Positions 7,696 to 15,905 of a DNA stretch of 64,000 nucleotides are shown here, one piece after another; position 1 is the stretch's first letter; each line of letters starts with the position of its first letter. The notes beneath the pieces are model-generated. The model saw nothing but the letters and a program-made list of their open reading frames with translations. It made no database searches and was not told the origin of the DNA. The stretch comes from Micromonospora tulbaghiae. Lineage in GTDB: Bacteria > Actinomycetota > Actinomycetes > Mycobacteriales > Micromonosporaceae. The translations under genes and the position numbers were made by a program. The DNA lies in NCBI RefSeq assembly GCF_900091605.1, contig NZ_FMCQ01000003.1, positions 246,495-310,494 of the forward strand, in the 5' to 3' direction.

Positions 7696-8859
7696 GTGCA
7701 CCAGCCCTGGATACTTGACGCCTGCGCCGGTGTTGAGCACCACCACGCGCTCACCGGGCCGGATCCACCCGCCCGCGCGCAGGTGCCGGGCAGCGGTCAG
7801 GCAGGCCGCGCCCTCCGGGCAGAGCAGCAGCCCTTCCCGGGCGGCGAAGTCGCGCAGGTCGGTGAGGATCTCCGCGTCGTCCACAGCGATCGCGGTGCCG
7901 GCGCTGTCCCGCAGCGCGGACAGGATCAGCTCGTCGCCGAGCGGGGCGGGCACCGTGATGCCGAACGCGACGGTACGCGCGCCCTCCCACGGGGTGACGC
8001 GATCCTCGCCGGCCGCGAACGCCCGCACGACCGGCGCGCACCCGGTGGACTGCACCGCGACCAGCCGGGGCAGCCGGTCCTCCACCCAGCCCAGCTCGCG
8101 CAGCTCGTGCAGCGCCTTGTGGATGCCGATCAGCCCGACGCCCCCGCCGGTGGGATAGACGATCACGTCGGGCACCTGCCAGCCGAGCTGCTCGACGATC
8201 TCGTACCCCATGGTCTTCTTGCCCTCCAGGCGGTACGGCTCGCGTAGCGTGCCGGCGTCGAAGATCCCGCCGTCCGACCCGGCGATCAGCGCCGCGATGT
8301 CCCGGCCCGCGTCGTTGATCAGACCGTCGATCAGCCGCAGGTCGGCGCCGGCGGCCAGGCACTCCTCGCGGCAGATCGTCGGCGCGGCCAGCGGCATGGC
8401 GATGGTCGCGCCCATCCCGGCCCGCGCCGCGTACGTGGCCCAGGCCGCGCCGGCGTTGCCGTTCGTGGGCATGGCGATCCGCTTCACGCCCAGCTCCCGG
8501 GCCCGGCTCACGCCCACCGACGCCCCGCGCGCCTTGAACGATCCGGTCGGGGTGAGCCCCTCGTCCTTGACGATCAGGTCCACGATGCCGATCTCGTGCC
8601 CGTACGCGGGCGCGCGCCACATCGGCGTCCAGCCCTCGCCCAGCGTGGTGACGAACCGGGGATCGGCCACCGGCAGCAGCTCCCGGTAGCGCCACAGGTC
8701 GGCCGGGCGCAGCCCGAACTGCTCCGGGGCGACGGTGGAGGCCACCGCGGCGAGGTCGTAGCGGGCCAGCAGCGGGGAGCCGCAGCCGCACAGGTTCTGC
8801 AACACGTCGGCCGGGTGTTCACGGCCGCAGCGCGGGCACTCCAGGTGCGTCAGGTGCAC
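7678..8859 (-). CDS. thrC: Threonine synthase
   Basis: 393-residue PLP enzyme converting O-phospho-L-homoserine to L-threonine. The N-terminus has a zinc-ribbon-like Cys set (C8, C11, C24, C26) often seen in this subgroup. The PLP lysine is K109 in PTGSFKARG, and the phosphate-binding glycine loop is TGGGVGLIG. The GTG at 8859 has GAGGA a few bases upstream. It stands alone, away from hom and thrB, so co-regulation with the rest of the pathway is not visible. No T-box or leader peptide was found upstream. Confidence 0.88.
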   Translation of the reverse strand: MHLTHLECPRCGREHPADVLQNLCGCGSPLLARYDLAAVASTVAPEQFGLRPADLWRYRELLPVADPRFVTTLGEGWTPMWRAPAYGHEIGIVDLIVKDEGLTPTGSFKARGASVGVSRARELGVKRIAMPTNGNAGAAWATYAARAGMGATIAMPLAAPTICREECLAAGADLRLIDGLINDAGRDIAALIAGSDGGIFDAGTLREPYRLEGKKTMGYEIVEQLGWQVPDVIVYPTGGGVGLIGIHKALHELRELGWVEDRLPRLVAVQSTGCAPVVRAFAAGEDRVTPWEGARTVAFGITVPAPLGDELILSALRDSAGTAIAVDDAEILTDLRDFAAREGLLLCPEGAACLTAARHLRAGGWIRPGERVVVLNTGAGVKYPGLVHSGAPV

Positions 8860-8867
8860 GGTGGTCC

Positions 8868-9902
8868 TCAGCTCGCGTCGATGCTCAGCCAGTGCCGGCT
8901 GCGCCGGCCCGGCTCGTACGGGGAGTCGAGGCGTTTCGCCACCACTCCCGGGAGCCCCTGCTCACGGGCGGCCCGCAGGGCGTCCGCACCGACTCCCGGG
9001 AACCACGGCGGAGTCTGCCAGTGCGGGCCGGTGAGCGCCAGACCGTCGAGCAGGTCACGGCGTTGCGCGTACGGCACGTCGAGGCTGGACACGCCCTCCA
9101 GCCAGAGCAGGTCGACGGCGAGGAACTGCCCGTCGCGCCGGGTCGGCGGGCGGACCCGCCCGGCCGGGTCGATCCGTACCAGCACGCCGTCGAGCACCGC
9201 CTCGGCCGGAGCGAGCGCCTCGGCCATCGCCCGCGCCCACGGGTACTCACCGGTGACCTCCGCGTCGTCGCCGTCGAGCAGCCGCAGCCGGCCACCCGAC
9301 ACGTACGCCATCGCGCGCACGCCCGCCCAGCGCAGCTCGTACCCCCAGGAGGCGGCGTCGCGCGGAAGCCGCCCGCCCTCGGCGGGCCGCATCGGGCGGA
9401 CCAGCTCGGGCATCGGCGTCCAGCCCTCCGGCGCCGGGTCGGTGCGCCTGATCATCCAGTCCCGGCCCCGCCCTCCGGTGGCGAACAGGACGTACCGGCC
9501 CTTCGTGCGCTCGCCGTCGAGCACCACGATCACCTCGTCGTCGCGCCACTTCTCCGCGCGGTAGGTGCCGGTGTCGTGCACGATCATCCGCCCGCCGCCG
9601 TACTCCCCGGCGGGGATCTCCCCGGAGAACGTCAGGTACTCCATCGGGTGGTCCTCGGTGTGCACGGCCAGGTGGTTGCGGCCCGGGTCGCGGGGCAGGC
9701 CGCGCGGCACCGCCCAGGAGGCCAGCACGCCGTCGTGCTCCAGCCGCAGGTCCCAGTGCAGGCTCCGGGCGTGGTGCTGCTGGATGACGAAGCGGGGCGC
9801 GCGCCGCGCGGACCGCTTCCGCCCGGAAGCCCGCTCGGGCACCGGTTCCGGGGTACGCGCGGCGTCCCGTTTCCGCCGGTACTCCTCCAGCCGGTCCGCC
9901 AC
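8868..9902 (-). CDS. LigD-type 3'-phosphoesterase fused to a catalytically dead DNA-ligase-like domain
   Basis: 344 residues from GTG 9902, which follows GGGGGAGGA. Residues about 37-150 are the phosphoesterase domain of LigD. The residues equivalent to the Pseudomonas metal and catalytic set are present (H43, H49, D51, H81, in QQHHARSLHWDLRLE and HTEDHPMEY), so 3'-end healing in non-homologous end joining is plausible. Residues about 160-344 resemble the ATP-dependent ligase adenylation domain, but motif I KxDG is replaced by R191-W-A-G194. Both the nucleophilic Lys and the Asp are lost, and the chain ends soon after GVVAKRLDSPYEPGRRS, without an OB domain. It should not ligate. It may recruit or bind DNA ends. 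The gene is followed nine bases on by thrC. Confidence 0.85.
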   Translation of the reverse strand: MADRLEEYRRKRDAARTPEPVPERASGRKRSARRAPRFVIQQHHARSLHWDLRLEHDGVLASWAVPRGLPRDPGRNHLAVHTEDHPMEYLTFSGEIPAGEYGGGRMIVHDTGTYRAEKWRDDEVIVVLDGERTKGRYVLFATGGRGRDWMIRRTDPAPEGWTPMPELVRPMRPAEGGRLPRDAASWGYELRWAGVRAMAYVSGGRLRLLDGDDAEVTGEYPWARAMAEALAPAEAVLDGVLVRIDPAGRVRPPTRRDGQFLAVDLLWLEGVSSLDVPYAQRRDLLDGLALTGPHWQTPPWFPGVGADALRAAREQGLPGVVAKRLDSPYEPGRRSRHWLSIDAS

Positions 9903-9980
9903 CCCCGCATCCTCCCCCAGACCCGCCGTGCGCGCCGGGATGCCGGTGTGTGTGCGATGAACCGGGGTAGAACGGGGGAC

Positions 9981-10763
9981 ATGGACAGCGACCAGCCCAC
10001 CCTCCCGCTCACCGGCGACGTCCGGATCCCGCTGCTCGGCTTCGGCACGTGGCAGGCCACCGGCGAGGCCGGGTTCAAGGCGGTGCTCGCCGCGCTGGAC
10101 GCCGGCTACCGGCACATCGACACGGCCACCATGTACGGCAACGAGAAGGAGGTCGGGCAGGCGGTCAAGGAGAGCGGGCTGCGCCGCGAGGACGTCTTCA
10201 TCACCACCAAGCTGCCGCCGGACCGGGTGGGCCGGGAGCGGGAGACCATCGAGGCCAGCCTGGCCGCGCTGGACACCGACTACGTCGACCTGTGGCTGGT
10301 GCACTGGCCGCCGTCCGCGCCCGGCGACAGCATCCCGGTGTGGCGGGAGATGCTCGCCGCGCGGGACGAGAACATGGCGCGCACGGTCGGGGTGAGCAAC
10401 TACTCGATCGGCCAGATCGACGAGCTGATCCAGGCCACCGAGGAGACGCCGGCGGTCAACCAGATCCGCTGGAGCCCGTCGCTGTACGACAGGCAGACGT
10501 ACGCCGCCCACCGGGACCGGGGCGTGGCGCTGGAGGGGTACAGCCCGTTCAAGACCAGCGACCTGTCCGACCCGGTGCTGGTCCGGATCGCCCAGGCGCA
10601 CGACGTGTCGCCGGCCCAGGTGGTGCTGCGCTGGCACATCGACCACGAGACCGTGGTCATCCCGAAGTCGGTCACGCCGGAGCGCATCCGCGCCAACGTC
10701 GACGTGTTCGGGTTCTCGCTCACCGCCGAGGAGATGCGCGACATCGACACCCTCGCCGGCTGA
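9981..10763 (+). CDS. Aldo/keto reductase
   Basis: 260-residue NADPH-dependent oxidoreductase of the AKR superfamily, close to 2,5-diketo-D-gluconate reductases. The catalytic tetrad is complete: D47 and Y52 in RHIDTATMYGNE, K77 in TTKLPP, H108 in LVHWP. The cofactor-site segments GVSNYS and IPKSVTPERI are present. The ATG at 9981 follows GGGGGAC. It diverges from the phosphoesterase-ligase gene with about 78 bp between starts and converges on the cellulase gene. Physiological substrate unknown. Confidence 0.9.
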   Translation: MDSDQPTLPLTGDVRIPLLGFGTWQATGEAGFKAVLAALDAGYRHIDTATMYGNEKEVGQAVKESGLRREDVFITTKLPPDRVGRERETIEASLAALDTDYVDLWLVHWPPSAPGDSIPVWREMLAARDENMARTVGVSNYSIGQIDELIQATEETPAVNQIRWSPSLYDRQTYAAHRDRGVALEGYSPFKTSDLSDPVLVRIAQAHDVSPAQVVLRWHIDHETVVIPKSVTPERIRANVDVFGFSLTAEEMRDIDTLAG

Positions 10764-10773
10764 GGCGTACACG

Positions 10774-10812
10774 GACAGGGGGCGCGATCCGCAGCGGACC
10801 GCGCCCCCTGTC
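10774..10812. terminator. Strong bidirectional terminator hairpin
   Basis: Near-perfect 19-bp inverted repeat (GACAGGGGGCGCG... / ...CGCGCCCCCTGTC, one A-C mismatch) between the convergent aldo/keto reductase and cellulase genes; the stem can be extended by ACAC/GTGT with one bulged base. Confidence 0.8.
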
Positions 10813-10823
10813 GTGTGCGGTGG

Positions 10824-11957
10824 TCAGCCCCGGGCGCAGGCGGAGCCGTTGAGCGTGAAGCTGCTCGGCGCGGAGTAGCTGCCGTTCAGCGTCGCCTGGT
10901 AGCCGAAGCTGGTCGACGCCCCGGGCGCCAGCGTGCCGTTGTAGCCGGCGTTGCGGGCGGTCACCGCCGAACCGCTCTGGCTCACCGTGGCGTTCCACGC
11001 GTTGGTGACGGTCTGCCCGGAGGGCAGGTTGTAGTTCAGCGTCCAGCCGTTGATGGTGCCGGAGCCGGTGTTCTTGACCGTCACGTCGGCGGTGAAGCCG
11101 TTGTTCCAGACGTTCGCCGCCTTGTAGGTGACGGTGCACGACGCGCCGCCCGAGGGCGGGGGCGTGGTCGGTGCCGACGTGGTCGGCGGCGGGTTGGAGC
11201 CGGTGTTGACGGTCTGCGAGAACGAGTTCACCGCCAGGCCGACGCCACCCTGCCACGGCTCGAACCCGGCCTGGATGCTGGTCAGGTACCAGTCGTTGGT
11301 GATCGCGCCCCGGTTACGGGTGTCGTTGATGAACGCCATCGCGTCGAAGCTGAAGCTGGGGATGGCCGACGGCGCCACGTACGAGATGACGTTGTTGGAG
11401 CCGTTGCTGCCGCGCCAGACCTCCCAGGTGCGGCCCGCGATGCTGGCGTTGCCGACCACCGAGCCGATGGGCTGGATCGAGCCCTGCCGGTTGAGCCAGA
11501 TCATGATCTCCATCTGGTTCACGCCGTCGCGCTTCGGCGACGGGTCAAGCCAGATGTCGTACGCGGCGTCGTAGATCGCGCCGCTCACGTAGTTGTAGCT
11601 GATGCTGGCCGGCGCGCTGCTGATGTTCTTCACCTGCACCGGCAGGTTCGTGCCGGGCGAGCAGTTGGTGTAGTGGCAGCCCACGAAGATCGACGGGTAG
11701 GAGACCGGCGCACCGTTCGTCGGCGCGGAGCCGTCCGCGCGGGTGATCGAGAAGCCGGTCGAGGTGACGTTGATGCACTGCTGGGCACTGGTGCCCCAGC
11801 GGTTGTTCTGCACCACGTACTTGCCGCCGATCGTGGTCGAGCCGTACTGCTCGCAGATCTGGGTGTCGGCGGAGGCGGTGCCGCCGAGCGCGACGGCGAC
11901 GAGGGTGCCGGCGGCCAGCAGTCCGGCTGCCGCGAGGGCCCTGAGTGGACGCTTCAT
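10824..11957 (-). CDS. Secreted endo-1,4-beta-glucanase, GH12 with C-terminal CBM2
   Basis: 377 residues from ATG 11957, preceded by AAGGAGC. Signal peptide 1-30 with an ASA cleavage site; GH12 catalytic domain about 31-249; Pro/Thr/Ser linker about 252-271; family 2 cellulose-binding module 273-377. The catalytic glutamates are E150 (in NQMEIMIWLN) and E233 (in GFEPWQGG); after signal cleavage these are residues 120 and 203, the same numbers as in Streptomyces lividans CelB2. The CBM2 carries the paired cysteines and surface tryptophans (NVWNNGF, INGWTLNY, TNAWNAT). It cleaves cellulose or mixed-linkage glucans outside the cell. A CebR-like operator lies upstream, predicting cellobiose induction. 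Confidence 0.95.
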   Translation of the reverse strand: MKRPLRALAAAGLLAAGTLVAVALGGTASADTQICEQYGSTTIGGKYVVQNNRWGTSAQQCINVTSTGFSITRADGSAPTNGAPVSYPSIFVGCHYTNCSPGTNLPVQVKNISSAPASISYNYVSGAIYDAAYDIWLDPSPKRDGVNQMEIMIWLNRQGSIQPIGSVVGNASIAGRTWEVWRGSNGSNNVISYVAPSAIPSFSFDAMAFINDTRNRGAITNDWYLTSIQAGFEPWQGGVGLAVNSFSQTVNTGSNPPPTTSAPTTPPPSGGASCTVTYKAANVWNNGFTADVTVKNTGSGTINGWTLNYNLPSGQTVTNAWNATVSQSGSAVTARNAGYNGTLAPGASTSFGYQATLNGSYSAPSSFTLNGSACARG

Positions 11958-12001
11958 GATGCTCCTTGGCTCGGCGCGGGGACGGCGCCGGTTCGGTCGG
12001 T

Positions 12002-12031
12002 GATACGGGCGGGAGCGCTCCCACGATGCAA
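12002..12031 (-). promoter_or_regulatory. CebR-type operator within the cellulase promoter
   Basis: CGGGAGCGCTCCCA (12010-12023) matches the LacI-family CebR/CelR consensus TGGGAGCGCTCCCA at 13 of 14 positions. On the minus strand it falls inside a 17-bp spacer between TTGCAT (12031-12026) and CCGTAT (12008-12003), where repressor binding would block RNA polymerase. Known role: derepression of cellulase genes by cellobiose. Confidence 0.85.
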
Positions 12032-12287
12032 GGAATACATTTACATGTCTCGAATCATTGCGCAAATGCGCCGGGCTCGTTAACGCTCCGCGTCCGGCTC
12101 GTGGCGCGAGAGGTCACGGCGGCCGCCCCCTTCCCCCAGATGGAGGCGGGATTCCTGCCGGTGGGACGGGGTGCGCCGCCGACCGGTGGCCGGTGCCAGG
12201 GCGCACGGGCACTTCCGCCGCCTGGTTGCGGCGAGTAATGTCTTGCCTCCAACGCGTTCCGATCCCCCTCCGGAGGCGTACCCCGTG

Positions 12288-13394
12288 ATGGGTGGTTCCC
12301 CCCTGCGCATCCTCGTCGTCGGCGCGGGCATCGCCGGCCTCGCCGTGGCCCGGGCGCTGCGCCTGGCGGGGTTCCGGCCCGACGTCACCGAGCGGCTGCC
12401 ACCCACCGAAACGATCGACTCCGGCCTCTACCTGCCGGGCAACGCCGCCCGGGCGATGCGCCGGCTCGACCTCGACGGGCCACTGCGCCCGCTCGGCCAG
12501 GTGATCCACCGGCAGCGCTTCCTCGACGCCGCCGGAGCGCCACTGTGCGACGTCGACCTCGACGCGCTCTGGGCCGGGGTGGGGGAGTGCCGGGCGCTGC
12601 CCCGGACCGAACTGCACCGGGTGCTGCTCACCGGTGCCGGCGGCGCGGTGCGCCACGGCGCCGAGGTGAGCACCGTCGACCTGCTGCCCGACCGGGTCGC
12701 CGTCGGCTTCACCGACGGCACCGGCGGCGAGTACGACCTGGTCGTCGGCGCCGACGGGCCCCGCTCGGCGGTACGGACCCTCGCCGCGCTCGGCGGACCA
12801 CCGCGCCCCGCCGGGCAGGTGGTCTACCGCGCGCTGGTGCGCGGCGGCCCCCGGATCGCGGACTGGACGGCACTGCTCGGCCAGCGGGCCGGGTTCCTGG
12901 TCGTGCCGCTCGGCGCCGGGAGGCTCTACTGCTATGCCGACGAGGCCGGCACCGAACTGCCCGCCGACCCGCTCGCCCGCCTGCACGAACTGTTCGGCTC
13001 CTACGGCGGGCCGGTGCCCGAGGTGCTGGCCGCGCTGGAGACCGTGTGCGTGGAGCGCACCGAGGAGGTCGAGCTGGGGCGCTGGTTCCACGGCCGGGTG
13101 CTGCTCGTCGGTGATGCCGCTCACGCCACCGCCCCGACGCTGTCCCAGGGCGCGGCCATGGCGCTGGAGGACGCCGTCGTGCTCGCGGAGTCGCTGCGGG
13201 CCGCCGGCAGCGTCGACGCCGCGCTGATCGCGTACGAGAGTCGTCGCCGGCCGCGTACCCGCTGGGTGCGGGACCGGACCCGCGACCGCAACCGCACCCG
13301 CGACGTGCCGCCGGCGCTGCGCGACCCGTTGTTGCGCGGACGCGGCGGGCGGATCTTCCGGGAGCACTACCGGCTCCTCACCGGCCCGCTCTAG
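12288..13394 (+). CDS. FAD-dependent monooxygenase (PHBH-like fold)
   Basis: 368 residues. The N-terminal Rossmann motif [15 protein letters not shown] binds the FAD adenosine; [12 protein letters not shown] is the DG motif and [13 protein letters not shown] the GD motif of group A flavoprotein hydroxylases. The substrate is unknown; single genes of this type act in aromatic catabolism or secondary metabolism. The ATG at 12288 is chosen, but GTG 12285 sits better (8 bases) from GGAGG at 12272-12276. There are no pathway neighbours: the gene is followed by cytochrome oxidase. Confidence 0.85.
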   Translation: MGGSPLRILVVGAGIAGLAVARALRLAGFRPDVTERLPPTETIDSGLYLPGNAARAMRRLDLDGPLRPLGQVIHRQRFLDAAGAPLCDVDLDALWAGVGECRALPRTELHRVLLTGAGGAVRHGAEVSTVDLLPDRVAVGFTDGTGGEYDLVVGADGPRSAVRTLAALGGPPRPAGQVVYRALVRGGPRIADWTALLGQRAGFLVVPLGAGRLYCYADEAGTELPADPLARLHELFGSYGGPVPEVLAALETVCVERTEEVELGRWFHGRVLLVGDAAHATAPTLSQGAAMALEDAVVLAESLRAAGSVDAALIAYESRRRPRTRWVRDRTRDRNRTRDVPPALRDPLLRGRGGRIFREHYRLLTGPL

Positions 13395-13405
13395 CGGGCC
13401 GGTGA
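13378..13405 (+). terminator. Intrinsic terminator hairpin at the end of the monooxygenase gene
   Basis: A 13-bp perfect inverted repeat TCACCGGCCCGCT / AGCGGGCCGGTGA with only two bases between the arms overlaps the stop codon. Confidence 0.6.
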
Positions 13406-13521
13406 TCGTAGCCGCCCACCCCACGCGGCGGGGCCACCTACCGGGGACTATCCTCCTTGCGGATGACGGCTGCGCCGATGACCAGCGCGCCGAGCGGGAC
13501 AACCAGAACCGGAGGCCACTC

Positions 13522-15279
13522 GTGACCACCGTCGCACCCAAGCCGGTCGTGACCCGGCCCTGGCCGGTCCGCGAGCCGGTCAAGGGGTCGGCCATCGCGC
13601 GGCTGCTGCGCACCACGGACGCGAAGCAGATCGGGATCATGTACATGGTCACCGCGTTCGTGTTCTTCATGATCGGTGGCCTGATGGCCCTGATCATGCG
13701 CGCCGAACTCGCGCGACCGGGCCTGCAGTTCCTGTCGCCCGAGCAGTACAACCAGCTCTTCACGATGCACGGCACGATCATGCTGCTGTTCTTCGCGACG
13801 CCGATCGTGTTCGCCTTCGCGAACTACGTGGTGCCGCTGCAGATCGGCGCGCCGGACGTGTCGTTCCCCCGCCTCAACGCGTTCGCCTACTGGCTGTACC
13901 TGTTCGGCGGCACGCTCGCCACCGCGGGCTTCATCGCTCCGGGTGGCGCGGCCGACTTCGGCTGGACCGCCTACACGCCGCTGAGCACCGCCGACCACGC
14001 CCCGGGCGTGGGCGCCAACATGTGGGTCGTCGGCCTGGCCATCTCCGGTCTGGGCACGATCCTCGGCGCGGTCAACCTGATCACCACGATCCTGACCCTG
14101 CGCGCGCCCGGCATGACCATGTTCCGGATGCCGATCTTCACCTGGAACATGCTGGTCACCAGCCTGCTGGCCATCCTGGTCTTCCCGCTGCTGGCCGCCG
14201 CGCTGTTCGCGCTCGCCGCGGACCGCCTGATGGGCGCCCACGTGTACGACCCCGCGACCGGCGGCCCGATGCTGTGGCAGCACCTGTTCTGGTTCTTCGG
14301 TCACCCCGAGGTGTACATCATCGCGCTGCCGTTCTTCGGCATCATCAGCGAGATCATCCCGGTGTTCTCCCGGAAGCCGATCTTCGGCTACAAGGGCCTG
14401 GTGGCCGCCACCATCGCCATCGCCGCCCTGTCGATGAGCGTCTGGGCGCACCACATGTTCGCCACCGGTCAGGTGCTGCTGCCGTTCTTCAGCTTCCTGA
14501 GCTACCTGATCGCGGTGCCCACCGGTATGAAGTTCTTCAACTGGATCGGCACCATGTGGCGGGGCCAGATCACCTTCGAGACGCCGATGCTGTTCTCGAT
14601 CGGCTTCCTGGTGACCTTCCTCTTCGGTGGTCTCACCGGTGTGCTGCTGGCCAGCCCGCCGCTCGACTTCCACCTGCACGACTCGTACTTCGTGGTGGCG
14701 CACTTCCACTACGTGCTCTTCGGCACCATCGTGTTCGCCGTCTTCGCCGGCATCTACTTCTGGTTCCCGAAGATGTTCGGCCGGATGCTCGACGAGCGGC
14801 TCGGCAAGATTCACTTCTGGCTCACCATGATCGGCTTCCACACCACGTTCCTGGTGCAGCACTGGCTGGGCAACGAGGGCATGCCGCGCCGGTACGCCGA
14901 CTACCAGGCCGCCGACGGCTTCACCACGCTGAACACGATCTCCACGATCGGCGCGTTCATCACCGGTATCTCGACGCTGCCGTTCATCTGGAACTGCTGG
15001 AAGTCGTACAAGACCGGCCCGGTCGTCGAGGTCGACGACCCGTGGGGTCACGGCAACTCGCTCGAGTGGGCCACCAGCTCCCCGCCGCCGCTGCGCAACT
15101 TCGACCGCATGCCGCGCATCCGCTCCGAGCGGCCGGCGTTCGACGCGAAGTTCCCCGAGCTGGCCGCCGGGCAGAGCCTGGCCGGTCCGCCCGAGGGTGG
15201 TGCCAAGCCGCTGACCAGCGAGGTCAACGGTGGCGCCAGCTACCAGGAGGACACCGCAGGCAACCTCGACCAGCGCTAG
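13522..15279 (+). CDS. ctaD: Cytochrome c oxidase subunit I (aa3 type)
   Basis: 585 residues from GTG 13522, six bases after GGAGG (13511-13515). Twelve-helix heme-copper oxidase core, the terminal oxidase of aerobic respiration. Metal ligands are all present: heme a H83 (FTMHGTIM) and H396; CuB H261, H310 and H311 (WFFGHPEVY and HHMF); heme a3 H394 (VAHFHYV). Y265 of HPEVY is the residue cross-linked to H261, and the proton-channel Glu lies within GHPEVY. The hydrophilic C-terminal tail is typical of actinobacteria. The other subunits (ctaC, ctaE) are not in the window, so this is a detached ctaD. Confidence 0.96.
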   Translation: MTTVAPKPVVTRPWPVREPVKGSAIARLLRTTDAKQIGIMYMVTAFVFFMIGGLMALIMRAELARPGLQFLSPEQYNQLFTMHGTIMLLFFATPIVFAFANYVVPLQIGAPDVSFPRLNAFAYWLYLFGGTLATAGFIAPGGAADFGWTAYTPLSTADHAPGVGANMWVVGLAISGLGTILGAVNLITTILTLRAPGMTMFRMPIFTWNMLVTSLLAILVFPLLAAALFALAADRLMGAHVYDPATGGPMLWQHLFWFFGHPEVYIIALPFFGIISEIIPVFSRKPIFGYKGLVAATIAIAALSMSVWAHHMFATGQVLLPFFSFLSYLIAVPTGMKFFNWIGTMWRGQITFETPMLFSIGFLVTFLFGGLTGVLLASPPLDFHLHDSYFVVAHFHYVLFGTIVFAVFAGIYFWFPKMFGRMLDERLGKIHFWLTMIGFHTTFLVQHWLGNEGMPRRYADYQAADGFTTLNTISTIGAFITGISTLPFIWNCWKSYKTGPVVEVDDPWGHGNSLEWATSSPPPLRNFDRMPRIRSERPAFDAKFPELAAGQSLAGPPEGGAKPLTSEVNGGASYQEDTAGNLDQR

Positions 15280-15304
15280 CACCACCGCACCGCCACGTCG
15301 AGAC

Positions 15305-15338
15305 GGGCGCCGCACCCCTAACCAGGGGCGCGGCGCCC
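15305..15338 (+). terminator. Terminator of ctaD
   Basis: Stem GGGCGCCGC-A-CCCCT / AGGGG-C-GCGGCGCCC (one mismatch) with a four-base loop, 25 bases after the ctaD stop, followed by a pyrimidine-rich run. Confidence 0.75.
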
Positions 15339-15396
15339 GCCCCTTTCCCCGCCCTCCCTCCCGGCTGCCCCACCCCCCACCCCCGCTCCCCTCCGG

Positions 15397-15457
15397 GTTG
15401 ATCATGAAGTTAGCGGCGCTCGGCGTCCGATTTATCCCCGCTAACTTCATGATCAAC
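15397..15457. repeat. Hairpin element A1 (20-bp perfect arms)
   Basis: Arms GTTGATCATGAAGTTAGCGG (15397-15416) and its exact reverse complement (15438-15457) flank a 21-base loop. The arm-to-arm offset is 41 bp, as in the four elements downstream, and the arms share the TGATCA-GA-GTT theme with them. Confidence 0.9.
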
Positions 15458-15506
15458 GGGCCAGTCCGGGCCGGGCCAGTCCGGGCGGGCAGGGCCAGTT
15501 CGGGCG
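15458..15506. repeat. Three 15-bp direct repeats
   Basis: GGGCCAGTCCGGGCC at 15458, GGGCCAGTCCGGGCG at 15473 and GGGCCAGTTCGGGCG at 15492; the first two are adjacent and the third is four bases on. Confidence 0.75.
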
Positions 15507-15540
15507 GGCCGGGTGAGTTCAGCGCCGCGCGCTGCGGCCC

Positions 15541-15599
15541 GTGATCAAGGAGTTTGTGGCAGTTCACCGGGCCGGCGCGGACACAAACTCCTTGATCAC
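15541..15599. repeat. Hairpin element A2 (18-bp perfect arms)
   Basis: GTGATCAAGGAGTTTGTG at 15541-15558 and its exact complement at 15582-15599, with a 23-base G+C-rich loop. Identical arms and spacing recur in element A4. Confidence 0.9.
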
Positions 15600-15635
15600 C
15601 CTCGGGAGCCCCGCCTGTGCACTGTGCGTTGAACG

Positions 15636-15694
15636 GTCATCACGGCGTTGAGAGCGGTTCGCCGCGCCGGCGGGGGCACGAACTCCTTGATCAC
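15636..15694. repeat. Hairpin element A3 (left arm degenerate)
   Basis: The right arm CACGAACTCCTTGATCAC (15677-15694) is intact. The left arm (15636-15653) keeps 12 of the first 14 bases of the family arm and then diverges. It starts exactly 95 bp after A2. Confidence 0.75.
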
Positions 15695-15730
15695 GCCTGG
15701 CGCGCCCGCCCGAGCCCCGCCCTGATAGCG

Positions 15731-15789
15731 GTGATCAAGGAGTTTGTGGCCGTTGGCCGCGCTGGCGGGGACACAAACTCCTTGATCAC
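15731..15789. repeat. Hairpin element A4 (18-bp perfect arms)
   Basis: Same arms as A2 at 15731-15748 and 15772-15789; the loop differs from A2 at several positions. It starts 95 bp after A3. Confidence 0.9.
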
Positions 15790-15823
15790 GCCCGGGACCG
15801 GCCCGAGTGCCCTGCCATGCCCA

Positions 15824-15882
15824 GTGATCAAGGGGTTTGGGGCGGTTCACGCCGCTGATGGGACGCGAACTCCTTGGTCAAC
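15824..15882. repeat. Hairpin element A5 (imperfect arms)
   Basis: GTGATCAAGGGGTTTGGG at 15824-15841 faces GCGAACTCCTTGGTCAAC at 15865-15882; several mismatches. It starts 93 bp after A4, closing a roughly 95-bp-period array that fills the gap 15280-15905. Confidence 0.75.
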
Positions 15883-15905
15883 TCCGGGAGGGGTGGAGGG
15901 GAGGG

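Noticed and set aside
7678..8859. Cysteate synthase or other ThrC-like paralogue instead of threonine synthase
   Set aside because: No sulfonate-pathway genes nearby and the overall motif set fits threonine synthase, though substrate cannot be proven from sequence.
13438..15567. 709-codon minus-strand frame covering ctaD
   Set aside because: Antisense to an unambiguous cytochrome oxidase gene with all ligands; the translation is low-complexity charged sequence with no domain.
15397..15882. CRISPR array
   Set aside because: The units are palindromes with similar, not unique, interiors, and the 95-bp period and gene-free setting without cas genes do not fit.
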